A DNA stretch of 33,565 bases, from positions 1 to 33,565 of the forward strand of contig CAMDFJ010000015.1 in the NCBI GenBank assembly GCA_945897435.1, written 5' to 3'. Below the pieces are notes generated by a model that did no database searches, had not been told where the DNA came from, and saw nothing but the letters and a program-made list of their open reading frames with translations. Shown here one piece after another: positions 1 through 8,943 of this stretch. The DNA comes from Candidatus Kuenenia stuttgartensis (GTDB taxonomy: Bacteria > Planctomycetota > Planctomycetia > Pirellulales > UBA1268). The translations under genes were made by a program, and so were the position numbers. Each line of letters begins with the position of its first letter. Within the stretch, counting starts at the first letter, position 1.

Positions 1-127
1 AGAGCGGCGCGAGGGCCAGCACTCCGAGGGCGACGAGATCCCACTTCTCGCGGAGAAACGTCCCCAGCCAGCCCTCCTTGGAGGCGTCCGCCGTCTCCTC
101 GATGCTCCGCGACCCGCCGGGGCTCAT
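1..127 (-). CDS. livM: LivM-type ABC transporter permease, N-terminal fragment
   Basis: This is the 5' end of a minus-strand gene that runs off the left edge of the window; about 42 residues are visible. It starts at an ATG that overlaps the TGA of the LivH-type gene as ATGA, the usual arrangement for translationally coupled permease pairs. The visible protein begins MSPGGSRSIEE, is polar for about 25 residues and turns hydrophobic at DLVALGVLALAPL, which fits the first membrane helix of a branched-chain amino acid permease. The identity rests mainly on its position after livH and on the helix onset; no family motif is inside the window. The ATPase genes livG and livF would be expected further left. 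Confidence 0.6.
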   Translation of the reverse strand, partial: MSPGGSRSIEETADASKEGWLGTFLREKWDLVALGVLALAPL

Positions 128-1080
128 ACCTTCTCCTTCGTCCGTCTGCCGAGCAGGCCCTCGGGACGAAACACGAGGATCACGATCAGGATCGCGAACA
201 CGATCGCGCCGGTCCAACGCTCCCCCACGTAGGCACTCGAGAGCGACCGCACGAGCCCGATCACGATGCCGCCGAGCACGGCCCCAGGAATGCTGCCGAT
301 GCCCCCGAGCACGGCCGCCGTGAAGGCGTAGAGTCCATTCTGGAACCCCATCTGGAAGCCGATCGTGTTGATGTACAGCCCGTAGATCACGCTCGCTGCG
401 CCGCCGAGGAAGCCACCGATGAAGAAGGTCGCGGCGATCACCCGGTCGACGTCGATGCCGACGAGGGCCGCCGCGGTCGTGTCCTGTGAGACCGCCCGCA
501 TCGCCTTGCCGAGCCTGGTGCCGCGGACGAGGAACGAAAGCCCGAGCATCAGCGGCACCACGACGAGCACGACGAGCAGATCCTTCCAGGTGAACTGCAA
601 CCCCTCGCCGGGGAGGAGGTTGGTCGAGGGGAGAAGTTCGGGAAACGAGCGGTCGGAGGGCCCGATCCAGAACAGGCCGACGTTCATGAAGATGAACGAG
701 ACTCCGATGGCCGATACCAGCGGCGCCAGCTTCGGAGCCGTCCGCAGCGGCTTGTAGACGATTCGGTCGACCGCGAGGTTGAGACCGCCGCAGAACATCC
801 CGCAGGCGAGGACCAGGATTGCGATTCCCAGCCAGGTCATCGCCGGCCCGGCAGCGGACAGTCCCACTGCCGACACGAGCGAGAGGGCCAGACAGGCACC
901 CAGCATGATCAGGTCGCCATGGGCGAAATTGATCAGCCCGATGATCCCGTAGACCATCGTGTAGCCGAGGGCGACCAGCGCGATGAGAGCCCCGTTGGTG
1001 AGCCCGATCAGGCACTGCTGGAGAAAAAACTGGGCGGACACCGGCGACTCGTTTCCGGGGACGATGCTGGCCGCAGGCAC
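124..1080 (-). CDS. livH: LivH-type branched-chain amino acid ABC transporter permease
   Basis: A 318-aa inner-membrane permease of the LivH family, one half of the channel that imports branched-chain amino acids or related substrates from a periplasmic binding protein. The N-terminal helix carries the typical stretch LTNGALIALVALGYTMVYGIIGLINFAHGD (residues about 27-56, quoted here in part as GYTMVYGIIGLINFAHGD). The helices after it and the C-terminal AVLGGIGSIPGAVLGG segment, near the ATPase-coupling region, are also family-typical, and the length is normal. The start is GTG, the only start codon before the first helix, 29 bp after the binding-protein gene, with no convincing Shine-Dalgarno. 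The end overlaps the next permease by ATGA. The true substrate (leucine-type amino acids, urea or amides) cannot be read from the sequence. Confidence 0.9.
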   Translation of the reverse strand: MPAASIVPGNESPVSAQFFLQQCLIGLTNGALIALVALGYTMVYGIIGLINFAHGDLIMLGACLALSLVSAVGLSAAGPAMTWLGIAILVLACGMFCGGLNLAVDRIVYKPLRTAPKLAPLVSAIGVSFIFMNVGLFWIGPSDRSFPELLPSTNLLPGEGLQFTWKDLLVVLVVVPLMLGLSFLVRGTRLGKAMRAVSQDTTAAALVGIDVDRVIAATFFIGGFLGGAASVIYGLYINTIGFQMGFQNGLYAFTAAVLGGIGSIPGAVLGGIVIGLVRSLSSAYVGERWTGAIVFAILIVILVFRPEGLLGRRTKEKV

Positions 1081-1109
1081 GGAAGGCCTGCCTGCGAGGA
1101 GCCTGATTC

Positions 1110-2345
1110 TTACCGCACAGCCGCCTCGCCGCCCACGGCATTCGCGTCGAGCACCTGTTCAAACTCGAATCGCCCTCCCCGGACCACGCTCACCGTCAGC
1201 GTCCGCATCGTCGTGTCGCCGTTGGAGTCGAAGCCCCAGCGGCCGAGCGCACCGTCGAAATCCTTGATCGCCAGCGCCCTGTCGGTGACGGTCCGCCGGT
1301 CTTTCGTGCCGGCATCGCGGATCGCCTGCAGGGCCACGCAGGCCGCCTCGTAGCCGTAGACGGCATAGGCCTCGGGCAGTTCGCCGTGCTTCCGCCGATA
1401 CCGTTCCACGAACTCACTCCCCTTGCCGGTCAGCTTCTCTGGTGGCAGACCTCCGAAGGTGACGAAGCAGCGCCCCTCGAGGTTCGCCGCCCCCGCGGAG
1501 TCGATGAACACCTGCTCGCGACAGCCGTCCGGCACCATCAGCATCGCCTCGATGCCGGCGCTGGCCATGTCCTTGGCGAGTTGTCCTCCCTTGCTCTGGG
1601 TGGTGCCTCCGAAATAGACGAGGTCGGGCTTCACGGCCTTGATGCTCGCCATCAGCGACTTGAACTCCTGCGCCTTGGAGTCGATCGAGTCGTGGCCGAG
1701 CACCTCGATCCCGATCTCCCGGCAGCGTTCGTCGAACAGGTCGGCGATTCCCTTTCCGTAGACCTCGTTGTCGTCGAGAATCGAGACCCGCTTCACGCCG
1801 CGCTGTTTTGCCCAGTCCGCGGAGAGCGGCCCCTGCAGGTCGTCGGCGGGCACCACCCGCATGTAGTTGAGCCGGCCGGTGGGACGGTAGACCTCGGGCT
1901 CTCCCGGCGCTCCGAGCCCAGGCTTTGTGAGACCGACCGCCGTGTTGGCGGGTGATACCATCAGCAGGTCGCCGAGGTTCAGGATCGGCATCGAGACCTT
2001 GGCGGCGCCGGAGTTGAAGGTGCCGATGTAGGCGACGACGTCGGGATCCTGGAGGGCCCGGCGGGCGTTGGCCGCCTCGGCCTCGCTGGTCCACTGGCCG
2101 GCCGCCGCGGTCGAGTCATCAAGGTCGAGGTATTCGACGCGAAACGGGCCGGCCCTGCCCTCGGCCTCCTCGATCGCCATCCGGATCCCACGGACCAGCG
2201 TGTCAGACTGCTGCTTGGCCGAGCCGGTCCGGGGCAGGCTGGAGACGATCTTCACGAGCGTCGGATCGGCCGGCCTGCAGCCACAGACCACCAGGCCCAG
2301 CAGGATGGCGATGCACAGGTTGCTCGAACCGTTCCGCGGACTCAT
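1110..2345 (-). CDS. Branched-chain amino acid ABC transporter substrate-binding lipoprotein
   Basis: A 411-aa periplasmic binding protein of the type I (Leu/Ile/Val, Peripla_BP_6) fold. It starts with a lipoprotein signal peptide: hydrophobic core CIAILLGLVV, then a Cys in the context V-C-G-C (Cys23), so the mature protein is probably lipid-anchored. Family-typical segments are KIVSSLPRTGSAKQQSDTLV near the N-terminus, VVAYIGTFNSGAAKVSMPILN around the ligand cleft, VKRVSILDDNEVYGKGIADLF at the domain crossover, and AYAVYGYEAACVALQAI in the C-lobe. It lies 36 bp after rlmKL and 29 bp before livH on the same strand, so it should feed the permease pair downstream. The ligand is not determined. 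Confidence 0.88.
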   Translation of the reverse strand: MSPRNGSSNLCIAILLGLVVCGCRPADPTLVKIVSSLPRTGSAKQQSDTLVRGIRMAIEEAEGRAGPFRVEYLDLDDSTAAAGQWTSEAEAANARRALQDPDVVAYIGTFNSGAAKVSMPILNLGDLLMVSPANTAVGLTKPGLGAPGEPEVYRPTGRLNYMRVVPADDLQGPLSADWAKQRGVKRVSILDDNEVYGKGIADLFDERCREIGIEVLGHDSIDSKAQEFKSLMASIKAVKPDLVYFGGTTQSKGGQLAKDMASAGIEAMLMVPDGCREQVFIDSAGAANLEGRCFVTFGGLPPEKLTGKGSEFVERYRRKHGELPEAYAVYGYEAACVALQAIRDAGTKDRRTVTDRALAIKDFDGALGRWGFDSNGDTTMRTLTVSVVRGGRFEFEQVLDANAVGGEAAVR

Positions 2346-2381
2346 GTGACTTGCGAATGTAGGACGGGCCTGAAAGCCGCG

Positions 2382-4703
2382 TCAAACCGGCGGCCTGGCC
2401 ACCAGTCGCCAGGCCCGGTGGATCCGCTCGTTGCGGAAGTCCTCGGGAATCGTTCGGCTGGTGATCTCGCGGATCGTGTAGCCTCGCGCGATCTGCTCCT
2501 CGGCGAGATGGAAGCGGCGGAAATTCGTCGAGAAGTAGACGATGCCGCCCGGCGAGAGGTTCCGGGCCACGAGTTCCAGAAGCGTCGCGTGATCCTGCTC
2601 CACGTCCCAGGGCAACTCGCTTTTTGCAGACCGGGAGAAGGTCGGCGGATCGACGACCACGAGATCGTAGGGCGGCTCCCCGCGGTTGGCCCGGTGCTCG
2701 AGGAAGGCACGGGCCTCGTCGCGGACGATCCTGTGCCGGCCGGCGTCCTTGAAGCCGTTCTTGGAGAGGTTCGTCCGCGTCCAGTCGAGATAGGTGTTGG
2801 AGAGATCGACGCTGGTCGTCTCCTTGGCCCCGCCGGCCGCGGCGTAGACCGAGAAACTGCCCGTATAGCAGAAGAGATTGAGGAACCGCTTTCCGTCCGC
2901 CTCGTCCCGGACAAGGGCCCGCGTCTGGCGGTGATCGAGAAACAGTCCTGTGTCGAGGTAGTCCGAGAGGTTGACCTCGAACTCGAGCCCCCCCTCCTGC
3001 ACATCGAGCACTGCCCTGCGGGCGTCGACCTTCTCATACTGGTCGCCGCCTCGTTGCCGCTTCCGCACCTTGAGAAACGTCTGGTTGGGTGGCACGCCCA
3101 ACTCCAGCGCCGCCGCCTCGATCATCTTGTCGAGCCAGACGTCGTGCTCGATCTCGGTGCGTTCGTGGGGACGCTCATACTCGGCGGCATGCAGCCAGCC
3201 GGCATACCAGTCGATGACGAGTGGGATCTCGGGGATGTCCCGGTCGTAGACGCGAAAGGCCTCGATCCCCTGCCGTCGGGCCCATTTCGCGAGATGCTTG
3301 AACCGCTTGGCGAGCCGGCGACGGAAGTCGCCGATCTGGTCATCGGTCGTGCGCCCGCGCGGTCGGCCGGGGCGGAGCGATGCGACGTCGTTCGCACCGT
3401 CGGCGGCATCGCGTTCCGTTGGTGTGCCTGAACTCCGGCCTTCGACCTGAGAGGGTGGGTGGAAGTCACGCTGTCGAATCTCCACTTCCAGCAGCCGGCA
3501 GGCGATCGGACCGTTCATCAGCGGCACGCGGTGGGTCGGCCGCAGGCCGAGCTGGCCGGCCGCCGGCGTGTCGGGGGCGAGAATCGCAGCCCGCCAGCCA
3601 CCGCACTGCTGCACCAGCCAGTCGCCGATCCGACGGAAGAGCGCGGCTGCCCGGGGCAGCGCGAGCCGCTCGCCGTAGGGCGGGTTCGTGACGACAAGCC
3701 CCGTTTCGGCCGTCGGTCTCGCCTGCTCAAAGTGCTTCTGCTCGACGGCGAGAAACCCCTCCACTCCCGCTGCAGCGGCGCAGGCCCGGGCGGCCTCGAC
3801 GGCCTTCGGATCGAGATCGCTCGCCTGAAACCTGATCACGGGATCGTGGATGCGGGCCTCGAGTTCCGTGACGAGCCGCGTCGCCAGCTGCCTGTCGCAG
3901 TCGCGAAACCGGAAGAAGCCGTGGGCCTTTCGCCGCGCCCTCCAGAGCCCGGGTGCCATCCCCGCGGCGATCGTCGCCGCCTCGACGACGAACGTTCCCG
4001 AGCCGCACATCGGATCCAGGATCGGCTCGCCGCCGGATGCCTGATCGGATTCGTCGGGCCGCCACCAGCCGGCGATGCCGAGGATGCCCGCCGCCAGCAC
4101 CTCTGAGAGCGGCGCCTCGACCTCCCCCATCCTCCAGCCTCGCTGGTGAAGCGACCGGCCCGCGGCGTCGCGAAAGATCGTCGCCACGTCGCCGACCAGA
4201 TGCAGCCCCAGCCGGAGCGTGGCACCGCGGAGCTGCACGCTCGGCCGTTTTCCACTCGGGGTACGGAGCTGGTCGACGACGGCGTCCTTGACGATCTGCG
4301 CCGCATAGAGCGAATGGGTCAGGAACGTGTCGTGGATCGCGGCATCGACGCGAAGCGTATCGGATGTCTTCAGCTGTTCGGTCCAGTCGACCTCCTGCAT
4401 CGCCCGGTAAAGGCTCTCGGGCGATTCGACCCGAAAACGGCCGAGCGGCTCGAGCACCCGGATGGCCGTCCGTGATTCGAGCACCGCGCGGTAGAGGGTT
4501 TCCCGCTCGGCACCGGCCGGGGCAGAAAACTCGATCGTTCGCCGCCCAACTCGGAGATCGATGGCACCGACACGCTCCAGTTCCGCGGCGAGCAGCCATT
4601 CCAGTCCTTCGAGCGTCCGGGCCGTGAGCCGCGGAGGGTCATCGAGGGACGGCGCCGGAAGCGGTCGAGGATGGGGATGGGGAACTGGAAATCGAGCGGC
4701 CAT
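2382..4703 (-). CDS. rlmL: Bifunctional 23S rRNA G2445-N2 / G2069-N7 methyltransferase
   Basis: A 773-aa fusion matching RlmKL, which in E. coli (702 aa) methylates G2445 (RlmL half) and G2069 (RlmK half) of 23S rRNA using S-adenosylmethionine. The N-terminal region (about 25-180) is THUMP-like. The first Rossmann methyltransferase carries DPMCGSGTF at about 230-238 and the catalytic NPPY at about 340-343. The second has LFCYTGSFSVYAAAGGA at about 610-626 and DPPTFSR at about 685-691. The two halves are joined by a low-complexity polar linker (VEGRSSGTPTERDAADG...), part of the extra length compared with E. coli; the Pro/His-rich first 20 residues are another part. It lies between carB and the liv genes on the same strand. 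Confidence 0.93.
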   Translation of the reverse strand: MAARFPVPHPHPRPLPAPSLDDPPRLTARTLEGLEWLLAAELERVGAIDLRVGRRTIEFSAPAGAERETLYRAVLESRTAIRVLEPLGRFRVESPESLYRAMQEVDWTEQLKTSDTLRVDAAIHDTFLTHSLYAAQIVKDAVVDQLRTPSGKRPSVQLRGATLRLGLHLVGDVATIFRDAAGRSLHQRGWRMGEVEAPLSEVLAAGILGIAGWWRPDESDQASGGEPILDPMCGSGTFVVEAATIAAGMAPGLWRARRKAHGFFRFRDCDRQLATRLVTELEARIHDPVIRFQASDLDPKAVEAARACAAAAGVEGFLAVEQKHFEQARPTAETGLVVTNPPYGERLALPRAAALFRRIGDWLVQQCGGWRAAILAPDTPAAGQLGLRPTHRVPLMNGPIACRLLEVEIRQRDFHPPSQVEGRSSGTPTERDAADGANDVASLRPGRPRGRTTDDQIGDFRRRLAKRFKHLAKWARRQGIEAFRVYDRDIPEIPLVIDWYAGWLHAAEYERPHERTEIEHDVWLDKMIEAAALELGVPPNQTFLKVRKRQRGGDQYEKVDARRAVLDVQEGGLEFEVNLSDYLDTGLFLDHRQTRALVRDEADGKRFLNLFCYTGSFSVYAAAGGAKETTSVDLSNTYLDWTRTNLSKNGFKDAGRHRIVRDEARAFLEHRANRGEPPYDLVVVDPPTFSRSAKSELPWDVEQDHATLLELVARNLSPGGIVYFSTNFRRFHLAEEQIARGYTIREITSRTIPEDFRNERIHRAWRLVARPPV

Positions 4704-4738
4704 CCGTCCAGTGTAGGCCGGGTGGGGTCGGAAGAAAC

Positions 4739-4761
4739 GCGACCGGAGACATTTTGGTCGC
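4739..4761. other. Short inverted repeat between carB and rlmKL
   Basis: A perfect 6-bp inverted repeat, GCGACC and GGTCGC, separated by 11 bases, lies in the 97-bp gap between the carB stop and the rlmKL start. There is no T-run in a terminator position on the minus strand. It could be a weak attenuator or chance. The same stem sequence forms the second hairpin of the 70-bp repeats further right. Confidence 0.25.
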
Positions 4762-4800
4762 CGATCTCGAGGCCGGCATCACCCGGGCGGCCAGTCGGGT

Positions 4801-7800
4801 TCAGCGGACGGCGGCCGGATCCGGAAACCGGTCCTGGATCGCCTGCACTGAGAGGGGTTCCGACCGCATCGCCTCCATCGCGCGGACGCAGGCCTCCGCG
4901 GCCGGCAGCGTCGTGATGCAGGGCACCCCGTAGAGGACGCTTGCAGCCCGAATCCGGCCTTCGTCGGTTCGCGCTCCCTTGCCTCGGGGCGTGTTGAAGA
5001 TCAATTGCACACGGCCGTCGATCAGGTGATCGATCAGGTTCGGATGCCCCTCCTGCAATTTCTTCACCAGTTCGACCGCTACTCCGGCCTCCGCCAGCGC
5101 CCGTGCCGTGCCGGCCGTCGCCATCAGTTCGAAGCCGAGGGCCACCAGCCGCCGCGCCAGCCCGACCATCATCTCCTTGGCCTGCTGGCTGGCCACGCTG
5201 AGAAAGATCCTCCCCTGTTCCGGCAGCAGGATGCCGGCCGCGATCTGGCTCTTGGCAAAGGCGATGCTGAACCGGTCGCTGACACCCATCACCTCCCCCG
5301 TGCTCCGCATCTCAGGCCCGAGCGCGATGTCGACTCCGGCGAATTTCACGAACGGAAACACGCTCTCCTTCACGCTCACATGGGCCGGCAGCGGATCGGA
5401 GGTCAGGCCCTGCTCAGCCAGCGTCATCCCCGCCATCGCCTTCACGGCGACCTTCGCCACCGGCAGCCCCGTGGCCTTGGCCACGAAGGGCACGGTCCGG
5501 CTGGCCCGGGGATTGACCTCGATCACGTAGAGCGATGGCCTGCCCTCCTCCTTCTTGACGGCAAACTGCACGTTCATCAGGCCGACCACTCCCAGGCTTC
5601 TGGCGAGTCCGGATGCCGCCGCCTTGATCTCCTCGATCACCGCCGCCGAGAGACTGTGGGGCGGGATGCAGCAGGCGGAGTCGCCGGAGTGCACGCCGGC
5701 CTCCTCGATGTGCTCCATCACGCCGGCAACGATCACGTCCTTCCCGTCGCAGATGCAGTCGACGTCGACTTCGATCGCATCCTCGAGGAACCGATCGATC
5801 AGCACGGGCTGCCCCTGGGCCACGGCGAAGGCCTCGGCCACGTACCGCTCGAACTGGGCGTTGTCGTAGCAGATCTCCATCGCCCGACCGCCGAGCACGA
5901 AGCTGGGGCGGACCAGACTCGGATACCCGATTCGGGCCACCTCTCGACGGGCCTGTTCGAGCGTCCGCGCGATGCCACTGGCTGGCTGCTTGAGTGAGAG
6001 CCGATCGAGGAGGTCACGAAACTTTTCCCGATCCTCTGCCATCTCGATCGTGTCGACACTCGTGCCGATGATCGGCAGGCCGGCGGCGTGCAGGGCCCGG
6101 GCGAGGTTGAGCGGCGTCTGGCCGCCGAGCTGGACGATGACGCCGTCGGGCTGAATCCGGTCGGCGATGTTGAGCACGTCCTCGCAGGTGAGCGGCTCGA
6201 AGAAGAGCGTGTCGCTCGTGTCGTAGTCGGTGCTCACGGTCTCGGGGTTCGAGTTGACCATCACGCTCTCGATCCCCATCTCGCGGAGCGCGAAGCTGGC
6301 GTGGCAGCAGCAGTAGTCGAACTCGATCCCCTGCCCGATTCGATTGGGGCCGCCGCCGAGGATCATCACCCGCCTGCCGCCAGGCGGCTTGGGACGGGTT
6401 TCATCCTCCGCCTCCCAGGTCGAGTAGTAGTAGGGAGTCTGGGCCTCGAATTCGGCGGCGCACGTGTCGACGGCCTTGTAGGTGGCCACGATTCCGCGTC
6501 GCTTCCGCTCCTCGCGAACCTCCATCTCCGCGCTGCCGAGCATCACGGCCAGCTGACGGTCAGAGAAGCCGTATTGCTTGGCGGCCCGCAGCAGACCGTC
6601 GTCGACCGCGGAGAGCGATCCGAGAGTCCGCAGCAGACTCTCCATCTCGACGATCTGCTGCAACTGGTCGAGAAACCAGCGGTCGATCGCGGTCAGTTCG
6701 TGCAGTTCGTCGACCGTCATGCCCGCCTTGAAGGCGTAGCGGAGATACCAGACCCTGTCGGGGTCGGGAGTGGCCACCCGGGCCCGGATGTCGTCGAGCG
6801 CGGGCTCGGCCGCCGTGCCCCAGAGATCCTTCTGGTCGGATCCGAAGCCGAACGATCCGACCTCCAGCCCGCGGAGCGCCTTTTGGAATGACTCCTTGAA
6901 GGTTCGGCCGATCGCCATCGTCTCGCCCACGCTCTTCATCTGCGTGGTCAGCCGGCTGTCGGCCTCGGGAAACTTCTCGAAGGCAAACCGCGGCACCTTG
7001 ACGACGACGTAGTCGATCGAAGGCTCGAAGCAGGCCTTCGTCTTGCGGGTGATGTCGTTGGGAAGCTCGTGGAGCCGCCATCCGACCGCCAGCTTGGCGG
7101 CGATCTTGGCGATCGGAAACCCGGTCGCCTTGCTCGCCAGGGCGCTCGAGCGGCTCACCCGGGGGTTCATCTCGATGACGATCATCCTGCCCGTCTCGGG
7201 ATGGACCGCGAACTGGATGTTCGACCCGCCAGTCTCCACGCCGATGGCCCGGATGACGGCGAAACTGGCATCACGCATCCGCTGGTACTGTTTGTCGGTG
7301 AGCGTCATCGCCGGGGCGACGGTGATCGAGTCGCCGGTGTGGACGCCGCAGGGGTCGAAGTTCTCGATCGAGCAGATGATGACGGCGTTGTCGTCGACGT
7401 CCCGCATCACCTCCATCTCGTATTCCTTCCAGCCGAGGATCGATTCCTCGACCAGCACCTCGCCAACCGGAGAGAGATCGAGGCCCCGCTGCACCTTCTG
7501 GTCGAACTCCTCCCGGTTGAAGGCGATGCCAGAGCCGGAGCCGCCGAGGGTGAAACTGGGCCGGATGACCGCGGGCAGGCCGATCTCGGCGAGCACCTCT
7601 CGGGCCTCGGCGAGACTCTTCACGATCCGTCCGCGGCAGGTTTCGAGGCCGATTCGGCCCATCGTCTCCTTGAAGATCTCCCGGTCCTCACCCCGCTTGA
7701 TCGCCTCGGCCTTCGCCCCGATCATCTCCACGCCGTGCCTGGCGAGGATGCCGCGGCGATCGAGCTCCATTGCCAGGTTCAGGGCCGTCTGGCCGCCGAG

Positions 7801-8067
7801 GGTGGGGAGCACGGCGTCAGGCTTCTCAATCTCGATCACCTTTTCGAGCATCTGCCAGGTGAGCGGCTCGATGTAGGTCCGGTCGGCCGTGCCCGGGTCG
7901 GTCATGATCGTGGCCGGATTGGAGTTCACCAGCACGACCCTGTAGCCGTCCTCGCGGAGCGCCTTGCAGGCCTGGGTACCGGAATAGTCGAACTCGCAGG
8001 CCTGACCGATGACGATCGGGCCCGACCCGATGAGCAGGATGGTGTGCAGGTCGTCGCGGCGGGGCAT
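4801..8067 (-). CDS. carB: Carbamoyl-phosphate synthase large subunit
   Basis: A 1088-aa protein, close to the 1073 aa of E. coli CarB. It makes carbamoyl phosphate from bicarbonate, ammonia (from CarA glutaminase) and two ATP, for pyrimidine and arginine synthesis. The first ATP-grasp half begins [17 protein letters not shown] and contains [16 protein letters not shown]. The second half begins [19 protein letters not shown] and contains [18 protein letters not shown]-terminal MGS-like regulatory domain ([19 protein letters not shown] to the end) carries [14 protein letters not shown]. The ORF track starts at 8133, but the family N-terminus corresponds to the ATG at 8067 ([16 protein letters not shown]). 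The extra 22 residues lack family character, so I use the internal start. carA is not in the window. The gene is divergent from the AhpD-like gene. Confidence 0.97.
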   Translation of the reverse strand: MPRRDDLHTILLIGSGPIVIGQACEFDYSGTQACKALREDGYRVVLVNSNPATIMTDPGTADRTYIEPLTWQMLEKVIEIEKPDAVLPTLGGQTALNLAMELDRRGILARHGVEMIGAKAEAIKRGEDREIFKETMGRIGLETCRGRIVKSLAEAREVLAEIGLPAVIRPSFTLGGSGSGIAFNREEFDQKVQRGLDLSPVGEVLVEESILGWKEYEMEVMRDVDDNAVIICSIENFDPCGVHTGDSITVAPAMTLTDKQYQRMRDASFAVIRAIGVETGGSNIQFAVHPETGRMIVIEMNPRVSRSSALASKATGFPIAKIAAKLAVGWRLHELPNDITRKTKACFEPSIDYVVVKVPRFAFEKFPEADSRLTTQMKSVGETMAIGRTFKESFQKALRGLEVGSFGFGSDQKDLWGTAAEPALDDIRARVATPDPDRVWYLRYAFKAGMTVDELHELTAIDRWFLDQLQQIVEMESLLRTLGSLSAVDDGLLRAAKQYGFSDRQLAVMLGSAEMEVREERKRRGIVATYKAVDTCAAEFEAQTPYYYSTWEAEDETRPKPPGGRRVMILGGGPNRIGQGIEFDYCCCHASFALREMGIESVMVNSNPETVSTDYDTSDTLFFEPLTCEDVLNIADRIQPDGVIVQLGGQTPLNLARALHAAGLPIIGTSVDTIEMAEDREKFRDLLDRLSLKQPASGIARTLEQARREVARIGYPSLVRPSFVLGGRAMEICYDNAQFERYVAEAFAVAQGQPVLIDRFLEDAIEVDVDCICDGKDVIVAGVMEHIEEAGVHSGDSACCIPPHSLSAAVIEEIKAAASGLARSLGVVGLMNVQFAVKKEEGRPSLYVIEVNPRASRTVPFVAKATGLPVAKVAVKAMAGMTLAEQGLTSDPLPAHVSVKESVFPFVKFAGVDIALGPEMRSTGEVMGVSDRFSIAFAKSQIAAGILLPEQGRIFLSVASQQAKEMMVGLARRLVALGFELMATAGTARALAEAGVAVELVKKLQEGHPNLIDHLIDGRVQLIFNTPRGKGARTDEGRIRAASVLYGVPCITTLPAAEACVRAMEAMRSEPLSVQAIQDRFPDPAAVR

Positions 8068-8189
8068 GGAGAGGTCCGGGGGCGGGAAAAAACCTCCCGA
8101 AACTAGCATCCGCACCGCCATGCCTTCAATCAACGACTACAATCCTCGCACAATTCCCCATCTCCCCCTCGACCGGAGCCCCGTCGCGC

Positions 8190-8720
8190 ATGTCGCTCGC
8201 CACACCTTCACTCGACGCCCTCCGCGACTCGCTCGCTGACGAGTTCAAGGACATCCGCCTCAACCTCGGCAGCGTGCTCGCCGGCGAAAACCTGCAGCCT
8301 GCCCAGGCCTTTGGCGTGGCCCTCGCCGCGGCCCGATTCGTCCGCAGTCAGTCGCTCTCGCAGGCGCTCGAATCGGACATCCGGGCCGGACTGGGAGACG
8401 CAGCCGCGGCCGTGATCTCCGACGCGTCGGCCGCGGCCGGCTTGATGGCGATGAACACCGTCTACTACCGATTCAAGCACATGCTCGCCAAGGAGAGCTA
8501 CGACGCCCGCCCACCGCGGCTGCGGATGAGCCGCATGTCACAGCCGGCAACGAGCAAGACCGACTTCGAGCTGATGAGCCTCGGCTGCGCCGCCCTCGCC
8601 GGCTGCGAACTCTGCATCCGCAACCACGAGGCGAGCCTGATGCACCTCGGCGTCAGCGAAGACGCCTGCCACGATGCCGTCCGCATCGCCGCCGTCATCA
8701 ACGCCGCAGCCACCGGCTGA
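8190..8720 (+). CDS. AhpD-like alkylhydroperoxidase (carboxymuconolactone decarboxylase family)
   Basis: A 176-aa all-helical protein of the AhpD/CMD superfamily, almost exactly the length of mycobacterial AhpD. The catalytic pattern is present with the same spacing as in Mycobacterium tuberculosis AhpD (E118, C130, C133, H137): here E127, C139, C142 and H146 in FELMSLGCAALAGCELCIRNHEA. AhpD acts as a thiol peroxidase and as a reductant adaptor for AhpC. The residue just before the second Cys is Leu, where the mycobacterial protein has His132. No ahpC is next to it in this window, so its electron donor and partner are unknown. It is divergent from carB with 122 bp between the starts and is followed closely by a terminator-like hairpin. 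TACAAT at 8138-8143 could be a -10, without a good -35. Confidence 0.88.
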   Translation: MSLATPSLDALRDSLADEFKDIRLNLGSVLAGENLQPAQAFGVALAAARFVRSQSLSQALESDIRAGLGDAAAAVISDASAAAGLMAMNTVYYRFKHMLAKESYDARPPRLRMSRMSQPATSKTDFELMSLGCAALAGCELCIRNHEASLMHLGVSEDACHDAVRIAAVINAAATG

Positions 8721-8726
8721 GTTCAC

Positions 8727-8756
8727 GGAAAATCTCGGCATCCTGCCGAATTTTCC
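8727..8756. terminator. Terminator-like hairpin after the AhpD-like gene
   Basis: Six bases after the ahpD-like stop codon lies GGAAAAT-C-TCGGCA-TCC-TGCCGA-ATTTTCC. The arms pair over 13 bp with one bulged C and a TCC triloop. The A-rich left arm and T-rich right arm give the hairpin the form of a bidirectional intrinsic terminator. The inner part belongs to the first 70-bp repeat copy; the GGAAAAT arm is specific to this copy and absent from the second. Confidence 0.6.
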
Positions 8757-8801
8757 TTGGCGACCTCCGGTCGCTGGTTCAAACCCGGCCCTCCGGGCCT
8801 G
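8732..8801. repeat. 70-bp triloop-hairpin repeat, copy 1
   Basis: This 70-bp block is identical at every base to 8821-8890. It contains three consecutive perfect inverted repeats, each with the same TCC triloop: TCGGCA-TCC-TGCCGA, GCGACC-TCC-GGTCGC and GGCCC-TCC-GGGCC. Between the second and third lies GCTGG-TTCAAAC-CCGGC, which has the shape of a tRNA T-arm (5-bp stem with one G-T pair, 7-base TTCRANY-type loop). No protein-coding signal spans it. It looks like a dispersed palindromic (REP-like) element, but I cannot name a family. Confidence 0.9.
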
Positions 8802-8820
8802 GCGCGGGGTGGATGTTCTT

Positions 8821-8890
8821 ATCTCGGCATCCTGCCGAATTTTCCTTGGCGACCTCCGGTCGCTGGTTCAAACCCGGCCCTCCGGGCCTG
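8821..8890. repeat. 70-bp triloop-hairpin repeat, copy 2
   Basis: Second, identical copy of the block at 8732-8801, in the same orientation, after a 19-bp spacer (GCGCGGGGTGGATGTTCTT). The lack of a single mismatch over 70 bp suggests recent duplication or ongoing conversion. Confidence 0.9.
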
Positions 8891-8943
8891 ACCTCTGTCC
8901 GATGTGGGACAGGCTTCAGCCCCTCACTCCCCACAAACTCCCG

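Noticed and set aside
8083-8099. CGGGA...TCCCG inverted repeat in the carB leader as a pyrimidine attenuator
   Set aside because: The stem is only 5 bp and the T-run lies in the loop, not after the stem, so it does not look like a terminator; there is no PyrR-binding-like sequence I can recognise.
8732-8890. CRISPR array or tRNA gene pair
   Set aside because: There are only two repeats of 70 bp with a 19-bp spacer, and the T-arm-like part lacks acceptor, D and anticodon arms in the right order.
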